Shown here piece after piece: positions 34,035-47,033 of a stretch of 64,000 nt of DNA. The DNA comes from Heterocephalus glaber (taxonomy: Eukaryota; Chordata; Mammalia; Rodentia; Bathyergidae). The notes beneath the pieces were generated by a model. It searched no databases, was not told the origin of the DNA, and saw nothing but the letters and a program-made list of their open reading frames with translations. Within the stretch, counting starts at the first letter, position 1. Each line of letters opens with the position of its first letter. The DNA lies in assembly GCF_000247695.1 (NCBI RefSeq), contig NW_004624801.1, positions 1,026,103 through 1,090,102 on the forward strand, given 5' to 3'. The position numbers were made by a program, and so were the translations under genes.

Positions 34035-34231
34035 AATTAATGGCAGCAACATGGCAGAAGAGGAGTTTCCAGCACTTATTTCCTAATAAAACTGTCAATT
34101 TGTACAACCATCCATACACAAAAGGAAGTCCATGAGAGGTATGAAATATAGCACCTACGTTGAACACAGAGAAATGAAAGGATTCATTGAAAAGGAGAAG
34201 GACAGTTCCAGCTCACCAATGTCACCCCTCC
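34035..34231 (+). mobile_element. Old L1 5' UTR fragment
   Basis: 'GCAGCAACATGGCAGAAGAGG', 'CCAGCACTTATTTCCTAATAAAACTGTCAATTTG', 'ACAACCATCCATACACAAAAGG' matches the start of old L1M 5' UTRs. The MaLR LTR at 34232 interrupts it. Confidence 0.55.
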
Positions 34232-34630
34232 TATTATGGGTTAGATCTGGAATATCCCCTTCAAAGCCTCATACAGTCAGAGTTGGAGATTTTGGAAAGC
34301 GATTGAATCATGGGGTTGTTGTGTTCCTCAATGCATGCATCTACTATTGAGATTGTAGCTGATTGTGCTGCTAAGGGGGACATTGTTGGAACGGGTGAGT
34401 CCTTGGGGGTCTGACCTGGATGGGTAAATCACCTTCCCAGACTCTTTCCTTTGCTTCCTGAGCATGACATGAGCTTTTCTCCATGGCAAGCCCTCCAGCC
34501 ATGTTGTTTCAGCATTTGAGCCTGCTTACCATGGACTGAAACCTCTGAAGTATTGAGTCCAAAGAAACTTCTCCTCTTAACTTACATGTTTTAAGTATTG
34601 TCTCTCAGCAATGAGAAAATGACTAAGACA
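34232..34630 (+). mobile_element. MaLR solo LTR, 399 bp
   Basis: Starts TATTATGGGTTAGATCTGGAATATCCCC and ends GAAAATGACTAAGACA, with 'GATTGAATCATGGGG', 'CCTCTGAAGTATTGAGTCCAAAGAAACTTCTCCT' between. Flanked by CCTCC (34227-34231) and CCTTC (34631-34635), a 5-bp target duplication with one change, normal for this class. Confidence 0.85.
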
Positions 34631-35155
34631 CCTTCCCAAGTCTTCTCAGGTTGGTGGAAAAACAGAAAGGTGAGTAGCCGACATTTTGAAAAATCTAACA
34701 CCCAGTTAGCCACAGTGAAACTCAGGGCCAAGCTGGCATTCACTGAGCCAGGCTCAAATACATAAAGCTCTAAATTAGAAAAAGACACATTACAGCTAAT
34801 GCCACAGAAACATAAAGGGCCATAAAAGATTTTCATGAACAGTGATATGCCCCCAAATTGGTAACCTCCAAAAATGGATAAATACCCCAAAACATGAAAC
34901 CTACCAAAACTGAATCATGACTACATAAAAATCTGATGGACTAATGAATAAAAAGATTAAATCAATAACAATAGTCTATTAAAGAAAAGTTCAGTATTTG
35001 ATGGCTCCACTTTTGACTTCTACCAATCACCTATAGAAGGATAAATGACAGTCTTCTCAAAATACTGTATTCCAAAAATTGAAGAAGAGAGAGAACACAT
35101 CCAATCACATCGAACAAGGCCAGATGTCATCTGTTTAGTATAGCACTAATTTTTA
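34631..35155 (+). mobile_element. Old L1 ORF2 fragment (linker to RT start)
   Basis: From about 34850 it reads 'GGTAACCTCCAAAAATGGATAAATACC', 'GAAACCTACCAAAACTGAATCATGA', 'GGACTAATGAATAAAAAGATTAAATCAATAACAATAGTC', 'TGATGGCTCCACTTTTGACTTCTACCAATCACCTA' and 'GAAGAAGAGAGAGAACACATCCAATCACATCGAACAAGGCCAG', the pre-RT region of L1. All frames are broken. It may be the same L1 as 34035-34231 with an internal deletion. Confidence 0.65.
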
Positions 35156-35986
35156 TCCCAATTTTTCTTAGCCCATTCTTTCTATTTCCTTTAGGCCTAA
35201 TTACTCTTTCTTCTCCTATGAGCTTAGGTTATTATTTTGAGATATCTATTCTTTTCCAAAGTAAATTCTTAGTGCTACACATTTTCATTTAAGTATTTAT
35301 TCATGTCCATTCTATCACTTTTTCATTTAGCAAAAAAAATCTATTTGAATTTCCTTGAAAATCCAAAGAGGGGCATTTATAAAGTTGCCTGGAAAAGAAG
35401 AAAAGTGTTTTATATCTCCTTTAAATTACCATTAGTATTAGTGCTATCATTTTCACCCAAGTCTGGGTTAAAAAAAAATAATAACGTATAAAGTCTGCCT
35501 CATCCTTTTCTTCAATTTTTCTGTACTTCTGTACTCTAATTCTACAAATCGAATTTTATAATTTTGAGTTACAATTGAATGCAGCTTCCTATGCCTCCTT
35601 CCCCACCCCTTTTACATACATAAACATCCCTAGAATGACACTTATGAACATTGATGATTATTAATTAATGTAGAAAGACTAATGCAATTCATGTTTCAGT
35701 AGCCCCAGTGCTCCAATCCAAATAAAACATATCAACAAGGAAAAGAGGAGGGTGACTATTACATTTAGCATCTCCTCTGTCACTTGCATCAGAACGAAGA
35801 ATGTGGGAAAAGAGACTGGTCCTAGAACTCCAACCCACAGTTGATGAACAGAATGTACTTAATATCATATTATTTGTTGAATCTCTGAGAAATTTATTCT
35901 TTCAAGGAAAAATAGAAATGTGGAATTTTCCAGAAACTAAGATTTCAAGATGCAGATTTCCTCGACAGTTAATTCTGCCTCATGGC
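35156..35986. other. No gene seen; unique DNA
   Basis: No exon or repeat recognised. Confidence 0.5.
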
Positions 35987-36069
35987 TCAGGGATTTAGCT
36001 CAGTGTTTCCACCGCCTGCCTTGCAAGTGCAAGGTCCCAAGTTCAATCCCAGTACAAAAAAAAAAAAAA
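35987..36069 (+). mobile_element. ID SINE (GGTTCC subfamily)
   Basis: CTCAGGGATTTAGCTCAGTG, TTTCCACCGCCTGCC, TTGCAAGTGCAAGGTCCC, AAGTTCAATCCCAGTAC, then A14. The first bases of the consensus are altered. Confidence 0.9.
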
Positions 36070-36599
36070 TTGCCACAAAAGATCAATTTGGCAGATTATT
36101 TGTACAAATTTTATTTGGTAAAATTGATTCAGGATACATATTTCCTATCGGAATCTCTTCAAATATAGGTATAAACAGATATACCTCCCTAACACTGCAT
36201 TAAGAAACTTAAAAATCATGCTATCAAGTGTAGTCTTTCTAAAGTGATCGAGTCATAGAGCTGCTATTTTTTAATCCTCCACATTATCCAAATGTAAAAT
36301 ATGTTTTAAATATTTCAGCAGTAATTGTATAGGCCATGTTCCCATAAACTATGAATCAGTCAAATTTCCACATAAAATTAACCATCACAGGTATCATCAG
36401 TTGAGATAGTATGAGAGAAAATCTTCTCTGTGAAGAGAAAATGTCAATTATGGTGATAATTAAGTATTTGACTCTGCAGTGATGAGACATGTAATTTATC
36501 CTGCATACATTGGTATTTAAAGAGGTCTATGATTTTGTCTTTCAAAAATATACTTGATATTACATTTAGATTCTTCTAGACCATGTGAACACAGAAGTA
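36070..36599. other. No feature recognised
   Basis: Unique AT-rich DNA. Confidence 0.5.
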
Positions 36600-39312
36600 T
36601 ATTTTAATTTTATTTTTATGCATACAAAAATTCTTTTTTCTTAGTATAAATTTGCAGTACATAATGAATCCAAGCATTGTGTGTAGTTGATACGCATATA
36701 TTCATGTAATTCTTTTTATGTTCCACCTCCCAACATTTCTTGGTTCCCTTCCTTTTATTTATACTTTGAGTTTCTCATATAACAGAAACTTTATGATAGT
36801 TAAGCTTGTGTGTTAAGCTTACTTCACTTAATATTATGAATTCAAGGTACATCCATTTTCCTACACATGAGTAAAAATTATCCTTCTGTATAGCAGAGTA
36901 GTATTCCACTGTGTATAAATACAACATTTTCTTCATCCACTTCTAAGATTTAACTAGTATTTATGAATTGTGCTGTATAAACACGGATATTCATGTGTCA
37001 TTGTAATATGATGTATTTAACACTTTCAAAAGATATTTAGAAGGAGAACAGCTGGATTAAATGGAATTTATATTTTAAGTTTTTTGTGAAATGTTCATGC
37101 TTATTTGTTTCATAGGTGTACTAGTTTCCATTTCTGCCAACAATAAAGAAGGGTTTTTTTTCTCCCTGCAGCCTTCCAATATTAGTTATTATTTGATTTA
37201 TTGATGATAACCATTTTTCTGATGTAATATAGGATCTCAGAGTTGTTTTAAATTGAATTTCTCTAATAACAGTGATGTTGAACATTTTTTCATGTATTTA
37301 TTTTGTCCATTTGTACTTCTGAAAAGAATCTATTTCAGTTGAACATGTTTTAATTTTGGCTTTTATTTGGGGGGTCTAATATTTTTAATTGTTCATACAT
37401 TCTAGATCTTAATCCTCTGTCTATAATGTAAGTTGCAAATGTTTCCTATTCTATAGGCTGTCTCTTCACTCCTTTGTTTCCATTGCTGGGGAGAAGTTTT
37501 TTTTTTTTAATTTGATGATTCTTGATATTATTACTTGTGCAATTGAGATTTTGCTCAGAAAGTCCTTGCCTATGACAATGATTTAAAGAGATTTGCCTAC
37601 CTTATCTTCTAGCAGCTTGTTTCTGTTTCAACATGTAGACCTTTGAACCATTTTGATCTTAGTTATTATGTGGTAAGAGACACAAAATCGAAATTAGCTT
37701 CAATTTTCTGTATGTGGATAGCCAGCTTTCTTAGCACCATTAAATAATCAGGATATCTTTCCTTCAGTGTGTATCCCCTTTGTTAAAGATCACATGGCTG
37801 AATGAGTCTGAGGTTGCTTCTCCAATTTTGATTCTCTTCCATTGGTCCACACATCTGTTTTGTGACAGTACCATACTCTTACTATTACTGAGGCTTTTTA
37901 AAATAACTTGAAGTCTGGGATTGTGATACCTACTGTTTTGTTCTTATTGCCCAGGATTGTTTTTGCTATTCTGGCTCTCTTCCAGTCCCATATGAATATT
38001 AGGATTTTTTTTCTGTTTTTTTTTTTTTTAAGGAATATTGTTGATATTTTGATTGGGATTGCAATAAATCTGTGTATCAGTTTTGGGAGAATGGCCATAT
38101 TGTCACTATTGGCTCTGCCTGTCCAGGAATGGGGGAGATCCTTCCATTTTCTGATATCCTCTTTGATCTCCTTTTTCAGAGTTGCATAGTTTTGTTTTAA
38201 AGGTCTTCTTTTTTTTTTTTTTTTGGTACTGGCCGTTGAGCTGAGGTCCTTGTGCTTACGCAGTGAAACCTCTGAGCTAAATCCCCAGCCCATTAGAGGT
38301 CTTTCATTTCCTTGGTTAGGATAAGTCTTAACTGTTGAATTTTTCTCGATACTATTGAGAATGGTATTTATAGGCATACAAGGATGCTATTAATTTTTTT
38401 GTGTTGGTTATGTATCATGATGCATTGCTTAATTTGGTCATTAATGCTAGAAATCTTTTTGGTGGAGTTCTTTGGATCTTTTATGTAAAGAATTATGTCA
38501 TCTGCAAATAATGATAATTTGATTGCTTCTTTTCCTATACACATCCCTATTATTTATTTTCCATACATAATTGTTCTGGCTAATATTTTGAGTACTATTC
38601 TGAATATAAATGGTGACACTAGATATCTTTATATTTCTCTTGATTTGAGAGGGAAAAGTTTCACTTTTTCCCTATTTAATATTATGCTGTCTATTGGTTT
38701 ATCAAAAATGTTTTTTATCAAATTGAGATAGGTCCTTCTATACTCATTTTCTTCAGGTTTATTATCATGAATGGTTGTTGGATTTTATCAAAAGCTATTT
38801 CTCCCCCTATAGATATGATCATGTGCTTTTGTCCATTCTTCTGTTTATGTGTTGTGTTACATGTATCAATTGGTCAGTCTTAAGCTATTCTCTCATCCCT
38901 GGGATGTAATCTACTTGGTTATGATGTATGACTATTTTTATGATTTGTTTCATTCTATGTGCCAATATCTTGTTGAGATTTTTGATTCTACTTTCATTTA
39001 GGTGCCCCCCCCCCAGTTGGATCCTTGTCTGGTTTTGGAATCAGGATAATGTAAGCTTCCATGAATGAGTTTGGAAGATCTCCTTTTTCAATTTCATTTA
39101 AGAGATTGTGGGGTATTGGCATTATATCCTCCCTAAAGGTCTTATAGATTTCAGTGGTAAATCCATCTGGCCCTGGACTTTTCATAGTTGGTAGGCTTTT
39201 TTATTAGTGTCTCAATTTTATTCCCTGTTATTGGGCGGCTCAGTGTTTTCATGTCTTCTCAGTTCAGTTTTGATGCTTTATAAGTGTCTAGAAATGTGTC
39301 CATTTCTTAAGA
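36600..39312 (-). mobile_element. Old L1, 3' UTR to RT start, antisense
   Basis: The antisense order is complete: a 3' UTR-like T-rich end, 'AGTAGTATTCCACTGTGTATAAATAC' (36898), 'AGAAGGAGAACAGCTGGATTAAATGG' (37039), 'CTCTAATAACAGTGATGTTGAACATTTTTTCATG' (37261), 'AATCCTCTGTCTATAATGTAAG' (37410), the ORF2 mid-region (37898-38377), and an RT start frame with [12 protein letters not shown] at 38994-39185. About 2.7 kb, 5'-truncated, many frameshifts, interrupted by an ID SINE. Confidence 0.88.
38209..38291 (-). mobile_element. ID SINE nested in L1 ORF2
   Basis: T-run, GGTACTGGCCGTTGAGCTGAGG (inverse B box region), 'GTGCTTACGCAGTGAAACC', CTCTGAGCTAAATCCCCAGCC (inverse A box). Flanked by AAAGGTCTT (38199-38207) and AGAGGTCTT (38295-38303). 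It splits an antisense L1 ORF2 reading frame, so it is younger than that L1. Confidence 0.92.
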
Positions 39313-39943
39313 ATTTTTGAGTATTTTTTAAATGAAGCACTTTCCTTATAATTGGAAATGTCAAGGTTAGTGATGAGCAAGAATATGGAATCAGAAATAA
39401 GTAAAAAATACCAAACAAACTAATGAAATACAAAATTGATTTTAAAGTTATTTCTACTTAATTTAAGGAGAAACATGTTATAATAAATATATTATTTTGG
39501 TCACTTTAATCTATAAATGAATGTGTGACTTTATAAAAAATATAATTAAAATATATTTAGTAAAACTGAAGCAGAAATAATGTAACCTTTCCTAGAAGTA
39601 TTTTATATTTTATATAAACTCTTGGGCAATATAAACACCTATAAACCAAAAATTATGTACACCCAAAAGATAATACCAAAAAATATTAGAGAGTTGTAGG
39701 ATTAAATCTTCGAATCTCCTTTTCTACAAACTTACACTGCCTTCACTTTCATGAGACCAGAGTCATGACCACATGAGTATAATGTGGCTCTGCATTTAAC
39801 AACAGCTCATTTTCCTGAGTTGGGAATTAATTCAATTTGGGCAATGAGAACTTTCTTTCCAGTATTTTTGGAATCAAACCAAAATCATCAATGGGTTTTT
39901 CTCCAAAATGAGGACCTTCCAAAGGATGAGGTATTGTATTGTA
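39313..39943. other. No feature recognised
   Basis: Unique AT-rich DNA. Confidence 0.5.
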
Positions 39944-39995
39944 CAGTATTAGTCTAGAGACCAAGTTCTCTAGAGAAATTGATGTATTTTGACTT

Positions 39996-40054
<59 letters not shown>

Positions 40055-40460
40055 TGTTCATGTATTAACAAAGGCTGCTGAATTCTTGAATCTGCAGATG
40101 GCAAGCTGGAGACCCAGGGCAGCTTATGGTATAGTTCTTGTCTAAGACATAGTCTGAATCCCATTGCAAGAAATCAGTGTCCTAGTTCAAGGACAGTCAT
40201 GCAGAGAAAACAAATTCACCTCCACTCTAATTTTCTGTTCTATTAAAATTTCCCTTGATTGGAAGAAACCTGCCCATGTCAGGAAAGACAAACTACTTTC
40301 CTCAGTCGATGAATTCAAAGGGTAATCTCATTCAGAAACATGTTAAAAACATATCCAGAATAATGTCTAGTCAAATATCTAGGCCTTTGTTACCCAGAAG
40401 ATTAACTCTGACCAGTTGCATCCCTTAACGACTTGCCAGTGTGTCCAACAATGTACTTTG
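39944..40460 (-). mobile_element. MaLR/ERVL LTR, reverse orientation, with GA expansion
   Basis: Starts GTATTAGTCTAGAGACCAAGTTCTCTAGAGAAATTGATG and continues 'ATTCTTGAATCTGCAGATGGCAAGCTGGAGACCC', 'GAGAAAACAAATTCACCTCC' and 'TTCAGAAACATG'. Matches inverse ERVL-MaLR LTR order. A long (GA)n has expanded near the start. The right boundary is approximate. Confidence 0.65.
39999..40052. repeat. GA microsatellite, about 26 units
   Basis: Uninterrupted AG dinucleotides inside the LTR. Confidence 0.95.
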
Positions 40461-40719
40461 CCAGGCCAACACTGAGTGAAGAATTGGCGTGGACCACATG
40501 AAAACATAATATAGTTAATGTATATAAATAACAAAATTTCCCTTTGGTTTGATTTTCAAAAAGAGGGGCAAGCAGGCTGCAGGCTGCAGGATGGACATGC
40601 AGGTGAGGGAGAAAAGTATTCTATAGTGAGGTTAAAGGATGAAATTGTCATATCTCATAGACTCAAGCATTAACAATGCAAAAGAAACCCTGAGGATACA
40701 CATAACCATGTGCCAACTT
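40461..40719. other. No feature recognised
   Basis: Unique DNA. GCAGGCTGCAGGCTGCAGG at about 40571 is a small tandem GCAGGCT repeat. Confidence 0.5.
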
Positions 40720-40908
40720 TTGTTGTATTGGGTATTAAACCCAGGGTCTTTGCCCTCAGCTACAGCCCCAGCCATTTTTGTTTGTTTGCTTGTTTGTTTT
40801 ATTCTGAGATAGAGTATCACTAAGTTGCCAAGTTGCTCAGGCTGGCCTCAAACTTGCAATTCTTCTGCCTCGGCTTTTCAGAGTATTGGGAATGTGTCTC
40901 ACCACGTT
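40720..40908 (-). mobile_element. B1-ID dimeric SINE
   Basis: On the plus strand the inverse ID half comes first (GTATTGGGTATTAAACCCAGGG...CTCAGCTACAGCCCCAGCC), then a TTTGTTTGTTTG linker. The inverse B1 half follows ('AGAGTATCACTAAGTTGCCAAGTTGCTCAGGCTGGCCTC', 'GCCTCGGCTTTTCAGAGTATTGGGAATG'). Same composite type as at 13468. Confidence 0.85.
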
Positions 40909-43385
40909 AGGGTCTTACAGTGTTCAAATTGAACCTTTAATTATGTCAAGTAGCTAAAATTATGACAAATAATTTCATGTGTTCTGATATGTTGGCTCAA
41001 ATCAGCTGTGTGAATAGTAAAAAAATATGCAGTCTTGCTTCATGTTTTGGTACAGGAATTTAAAGTTTCAAGATTTTTTTAAAAATCTTCTATTTTTTGG
41101 TATATTTGCAACTATATTTCCTTCAGTATACATTCTTTATGAATTTTCAAGATGAGTAGAGTTGTAGTCAGTCAACTCAAAGACACATTGATCATGTCTC
41201 TTTATTAGACTTTTATAAGACCTATCTTCCCAGAGAAAAATATTCCTAACTTCACAATCTTGCCTTGTTCATGTCATCACTTTCTGTCAGTGCATACATG
41301 TGTGAACAACTGTTTTCCAGGATGTCTAACACAAAAAGAAAAATTATATTAGAAATTTTTAAAGAACACCATGAGAACGTGGTGAGAATTGCAACTCGTT
41401 CTATTGAACTAGATATTGATGCATAAGTTTCAAACAACGAAGTCAAATGTCCCACTAGTTGTGTTTGTTTTTGTTTTCATGATATAAGAAAAGTATAAAT
41501 AAAGAAGTTTTGCTACTTGTACACACTATTATATATGTCATATGTAACTCAAGATAATTCAGGGTGGCTCAGCCAAGTCAGACAGTTGAACACCTATGGT
41601 TCACTAAAGCATTTGAATCAATTGATAATAATATAAGCCCCCTATTTTATCCCAGTATGTATGGCTTTTAACACATAGAAAAATGTTGTATTTCCCAAAT
41701 AATAAAATTATTTTAACATAAAAAGATATCTAAATGCCATATATACACACAGAAATATAAATTATGTATACCCATATGACTTTTAAAATACGCTTTCACT
41801 TCAAAATTACATTTGGGGTCACACTGTCAAAATAAAGTAACTATTGATTTATGACTCAATAAGAGGCTGATCCCTTCTTACAATAGAAGTGTTATTTATG
41901 TTGTTCCTGTTAAGACAGGAAAGTTTCTCCTTGGAGAAGCAAGCCATTGATTTCCCGTTGGGGGGTCTTAAAAGTGATTCTGTATTTCACAAGCTCAAAA
42001 GAAGGTCCCTGTGAACTCTGCTTTATGCATCCTGTGCTTATCTTCTCTTCAAAAGCACTCCTTCCCTCCGTGATTTGTGCCCATGAATCTTTCCTTGACC
42101 TCTTCAACCCGGTGATTTTGCACTGCTGACAACTAAGTGAACCAACTTCCCATTCAACAATGGATGAGGAAACACAGGATGGAAGCTGACAGCAAGATGC
42201 CCAGAATGTGGAAAATTAGGTGAACAACAGTAAAATGCTTGGGAAAGGCTTGAGGGGTAGGCACTGCCAAAGGATTGGAAATATAGAGCAGCCTCCTACA
42301 AAACAGAAGATTATAGATCTAAACAAAACATGTTTGTAACCTGCACAATTCCCTGCGTTCCAGATGAAACTAATGCATCAGATTGCTCCGGCTGATCTGT
42401 TGTGTTATTCCTGAGAAAAGAAGAACAAAGTTTAACATTCTCAGATACATAGCTATTTTATTAGAGTGGGGGAAATTTCAGTGCATGGAATCATAAATGT
42501 GGACTATTAATTAGTTTTGATTAATTAATCAACTAGAAAGCTTCTACTGATCACATTTCTTAGTGGCTTATAACAGCTGCCACTCATCTTCTTATTCATG
42601 GTTGAATTGTCTATGACTCCTTGACTTGGCTGACATCAGCTTGACTCCATGTTAGCTGGGTTCAAGCAGACTCCACTGGTTTCCTCGTCTTCCTTGGACC
42701 AGTAACATCCTCTTCTCTTGGTGGCTCTGTGGGCACACATGGGCACTCTGAATCCCAAAAGTCTGGGTAGGGCCTCTTTGTATATTTGATGTTTTTTATC
42801 TTAGAATTGAGCAAAGCAAGTCTCCTCATCCCATGTCTAATTCTCATAGCAGAGGTCAGGAAAGGTTCTCTGCCCATAAAGGGGGCTCATCGGTGATACT
42901 CGTATGTAACAGTTACAAAGGAGTGAAGAACTGATAACAATAATCCAACCCATCATATAAGGTTAACAAGGAGCATTGGCAAATGCTTTGAAGAAAAAAC
43001 AATACCGTTCCCACACCAATTCTTTGGTGAGATAATAATCAAAGGACACAAAATTTTACCTTGCAAGAGCAATAGGTTCAAGAGATCAGGAAGACCAGCA
43101 TTCATAACAATATATTATGTGCTTGAAAATTGATAATAAGGGTAGATTTTAATTGTTCTCACCACACACAGAGATAAGTATGTAAAGTAATGCCTATGTT
43201 AAATAACTTAAGTTAGCTATTCTGTAATTTAGATATTTATCAATGCATCGTGTTGTACACCATAAATATATTGAAATTTTACCTAATTAAAATAAATTTT
43301 CAAAGGTGTTTTAGTAAGTTGTTAATTTGAGCAAAGATGTATAAATAATTCCAGGTTTAAAACTTAGACTGAAACTTACAATGTA
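40909..43385. other. No gene seen; unique DNA
   Basis: No exon or named repeat recognised. 41880-42200 and 42560-42880 are GC-richer with short chance frames. TTGATTAATTAATCAA at about 42516 is a perfect 16-base palindrome. Confidence 0.5.
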
Positions 43386-43428
43386 GACACACACATACAC
43401 ACACACACACACACACAAATACACACAT
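43386..43428. repeat. CA microsatellite
   Basis: Interrupted CA run of about 40 bp. Confidence 0.9.
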
Positions 43429-44039
43429 GCACATACACTTCTACCCTAGTTTGCTTTATTGTAGGAAATACAAAAAGCTAGACTTTATCTATGTACAAAA
43501 ATTTACTCTCAAAATTGGATAAAGAGATGAAGGAATAAAAGGAATAGACCAGTTATTCTTTTAGGATGAAGTAGTTTAGGAAAAATTAAATTGAGGAAAT
43601 CCTGGTAAAATCTTTCTCACATACCCAGCTGGAAAACAATAAAGCTAAGACATGGCCAAGGTATGGCTCTGGATTGATACTCCGGGTGGATTTTCTTCTG
43701 TGTATTGGAAGAGAAGCAATTGGAAGAACCCATGGAAGAGATTACACCAAACAAAAAGTCCGAAGTCCAGAGGATAATAAGCTTTTTTCTTGTTCCACCA
43801 GAGCTTGTCACTGCTGTCTCAGGCAATAGCACCAGAAAGTGTATCAGAGACAGACATAATCATGGACTGGGAGTGAAGGCAAGCAGAGCAGAGAAGGAGA
43901 TACTGACAACCCCGGTGAGGCACCTTCCTGAAATGTGCAGAGATAAACCGTCATTGCTGGAAACAAGACCAGTCTTAACACTTTGTGTTGCTGAAGTGGT
44001 CATGGAAGTGTATATCTTTTAAAATTAAATTTGTGTCCC
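43429..44039. other. No gene seen; unique DNA
   Basis: Contains a 105-codon frame (43705-44022, plus) without recognisable domains, probably chance. Confidence 0.45.
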
Positions 44040-45290
44040 TAACAAAAATAAAGCTAAAAAAGAAGGCTTAAATAAGATGTAAAAAGTAAAAATTGTACGG
44101 AGTAGAGAGGAATATATAGTAGGACACTGGAATTCCAGAATAGACTGGAAAATGTGGAGCAGAAGTAAAAATAAAAGTGTAATAATATGTAATATGTAAA
44201 TAAAAGATATGAATCTGAAGAATAAACAGGTGAGCTGTATCCCAGAAAATATTAATTGAAATAGATCCATATATCACATACCACTTTTAAAATATAAGAA
44301 TACAAATTGTTAAATATATTTATTTTTTTGAACATGAATATAATAAAATAGGTTATCAACAAAGAAAGAAAAATATCAACCTTCTCTCAGTTGCCTCCTC
44401 TCAGCATTAAATATAAGAATACAAGATTTTAAAAGAAATGGGTTATTATTAATGCTTTCTATTCCTAAACAATGTACAGTACAAGTGTGATGGCAAGAGA
44501 AAGATGTAATTGTGTACTTTCTCTAAAAGCACTAATTGAAAACATTTGCTAACTTAAGTGAAAGATCTCAAAAGTAAGCAGTTTGTGGAAAGCATTATAG
44601 GTGGAAAGCACAATTAGTCATTATTCAAACAGCAGAAAAATAGTCATCATAAATGTGATTATAAAACAAAATGCAGCAAACTATCTTAACAATGCATAAT
44701 ATAAAATCACCTTCATAGATGAATTCTAAATTCAAAAAGTGAAAGGCTAGAAAATATAAAAATGTTGAAAAAGGAAGTATTAATAAATTCTACTTTACCA
44801 TTGACATTGGTAAACAAAAATACTAATTTCAAGTTTTAAAAAAATAAAAGGTGATTATTTGTGTGATTAAAATGATTGTTAAGAACTAAAGGTAAGTAAC
44901 TAAAACTCATACCAAATAAATGAAAATTAACAAATAAAAAACCATTAGACTGAAAATAACAAAATGCTATAACATAAGGAGCACATTTATGAGTGATGAC
45001 AATAGATACAAATAAGTTTAAACTCCTCTATTAAAAGAAAAAATAGCTTATAAAGCAAAAATACAATTCAGAAATTTACAAGACAGGAAGCAGCATGGCA
45101 ATTTGTATTGGTAAAAACTCTCCAAAAATAAATTAACATTGATGGAATAAATGTAGCAAAGGTGAAACAATCAATGATGAAACAAGCTAAGTACCATCTG
45201 CCAAACATCAACAGTGAAAAGTGTAGAAAAAATTATATAAAACTGAAAGAATTAGAAGTCCACAAATCATTCCCTACAAGAAAGTAGAGA
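44040..45290 (+). mobile_element. A-rich old L1/HAL1-like relic
   Basis: Strongly A-rich on the plus strand over more than 1 kb, a typical L1 coding-strand bias. The end, 'AAAACTGAAAGAATTAGAAGTCCACAAATCATTCCC', resembles the old L1 endonuclease region. No usable reading frame remains. Confidence 0.45.
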
Positions 45291-46940
45291 TGACCAAAGT
45301 AATGGCTATTGTGTGTGATATTTTAAAACGTTTTCATTCCTCTCCCAATTAGGGTGGAGTTACATGTAGTTGTTTGGACAACTTGAAGTCTGCTCTCCTT
45401 TGATCCTTTATTTTTGTGGAAAACCATCAAATCCATAAAATCACATAGGTTAGAATGGGGACAACTAGTCAAATGTAGTCTTCTTATTCCAGTGACACCA
45501 CCTGCTTTACAATGGTAACCTCAAGCAGACCAGATATAATCTCCTTGTTCTAGTTCTTCAGCAGGAAACACTGACAAGAACAAACAAACCAAAAAACACA
45601 ACAACAAAAAATCATATGATTAAAGAAAACAATATTTCTAAACCATTCCAAATGAGATATTAAATGCACATGGCCTCTTCATCTTGACTAAAGAAAGCTG
45701 AAGGTTAACTCTGGAATGGACAGGGAGGGTTTTAGAAAGATGAACCTCAGGATGGCACACATAAAACTATTCAAGGTTAAGCCACTCATCCATGGCTTCC
45801 TACATACCGGGGCGGTTGCCAATCTCCTTTGTTTTCGTGTCAGTGCAGTAAACACATAACATGCTAATACACTTCAACTGTCTTTCTGTTTGTTGGAAAA
45901 TTATAAAAATAAAATGGTTTCTATCATATCTAAAATTCAGTTTGAATAATACACAGGTCAGAAGAGCAATGAAGACAGGGGCAAAAGGATTGTCAAATAT
46001 TGTAGACCTACAGTAAGTAGAAGTAATAACATCTTTATAAATAAAATAGGAATTAAATTTCTCAAGCAGATCCCAAACAGGGTATACAATTTTTCAACAT
46101 GTACTAAGGATACCCATTCAAGTCCTTCCGAAATGATGGGTTATTCAATTCATAACGGGTGAGTTATTTATGTTTTTTAAAAAAACTACTTTGAGTTTTA
46201 TTTGAAACCACATTGCAAAATAAATTGTGATAATTTACAAATTATCGCAAAGGAATACAGTACCTCCTTAAAAATTAGAATAAATTATTCATGTGTATTT
46301 ATTTAGTCTTCACAGGGATTTTTCTATAAAATGAAAAATAGAAATGGTAAAAATTTTTGGAAATATAAAATTTAAAAATTTACATACTTTAAAATATACC
46401 ATAAAGAAAAATAAATGGTAGGCAGTAAGTTAGGAAAGATATTTCATGAAGTAGGAGAAAAATAAACTTTTGTACAAATGAGTATTTTTACTTAAAATGG
46501 AGCATATGTGCTAAATTCTATGAACAGTTATATGTCCTAATTATTCCCCAAATATATCATATTTCCACAAGCACATATCTGAAAGGGCATGAGAATTTTA
46601 TAAAACACATCATTAAGGTAGTCATGCTTAGAAATGAAAGAGAATAGCAGGATAAATTTTAAAAGTATAGATTATAAGGCATGACAAGTCAAGTTAGAAT
46701 CTTATTTCATTTACTATTTTTTATGCCAAGAGTATGCTACTCATTTCTTTGATTTTCAAATTAAAATTGTGAAATTTCAATACACAGCTTCCATTTAGTA
46801 TGCAATAAATACTACTTTTCTTTGCTCCTTTTACCTGATAGGCTTGTAAATCACAAGTTTCTAATTGATATGTTATTATAAAGCTGACTAAACTAGGGTT
46901 AACAAATAATCGGATGAGTGTTTAAACAACCAACTTAGTA
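45291..46940. other. No gene seen; unique DNA
   Basis: No exon recognised. 45310-45540 has an old-repeat texture that I cannot name. Confidence 0.45.
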
Positions 46941-47031
46941 TTTTTTTTTTTTTGATACCGGAGATCGAACTCGGGACCTTGCACTTGTGAGGCAGGCACC
47001 AGAACCACTGAGCTAAATCCCTGGCCCCTGT
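46941..47031 (-). mobile_element. ID SINE (GGTTCC-type)
   Basis: T-run, GATACCGGAGATCGAACTCGG (inverse B box), 'CTTGCACTTGTGAGGCAGGCACCAGAACCAC', TGAGCTAAATCCCTGGCCCC (inverse A box). Flanked by AACTTAGT at 46932-46939 and 47034-47041. It lies at the edge of a hAT relic. Confidence 0.92.
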
Positions 47032-47033
47032 CT

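Noticed and set aside
37898..38377. 159-codon antisense frame
   Set aside because: It is broken L1 ORF2 with an ID SINE read through in the middle, so not a gene.
43705..44022. 105-codon plus-strand frame
   Set aside because: No domain, no homology that I recognise, and no exon-like signals.
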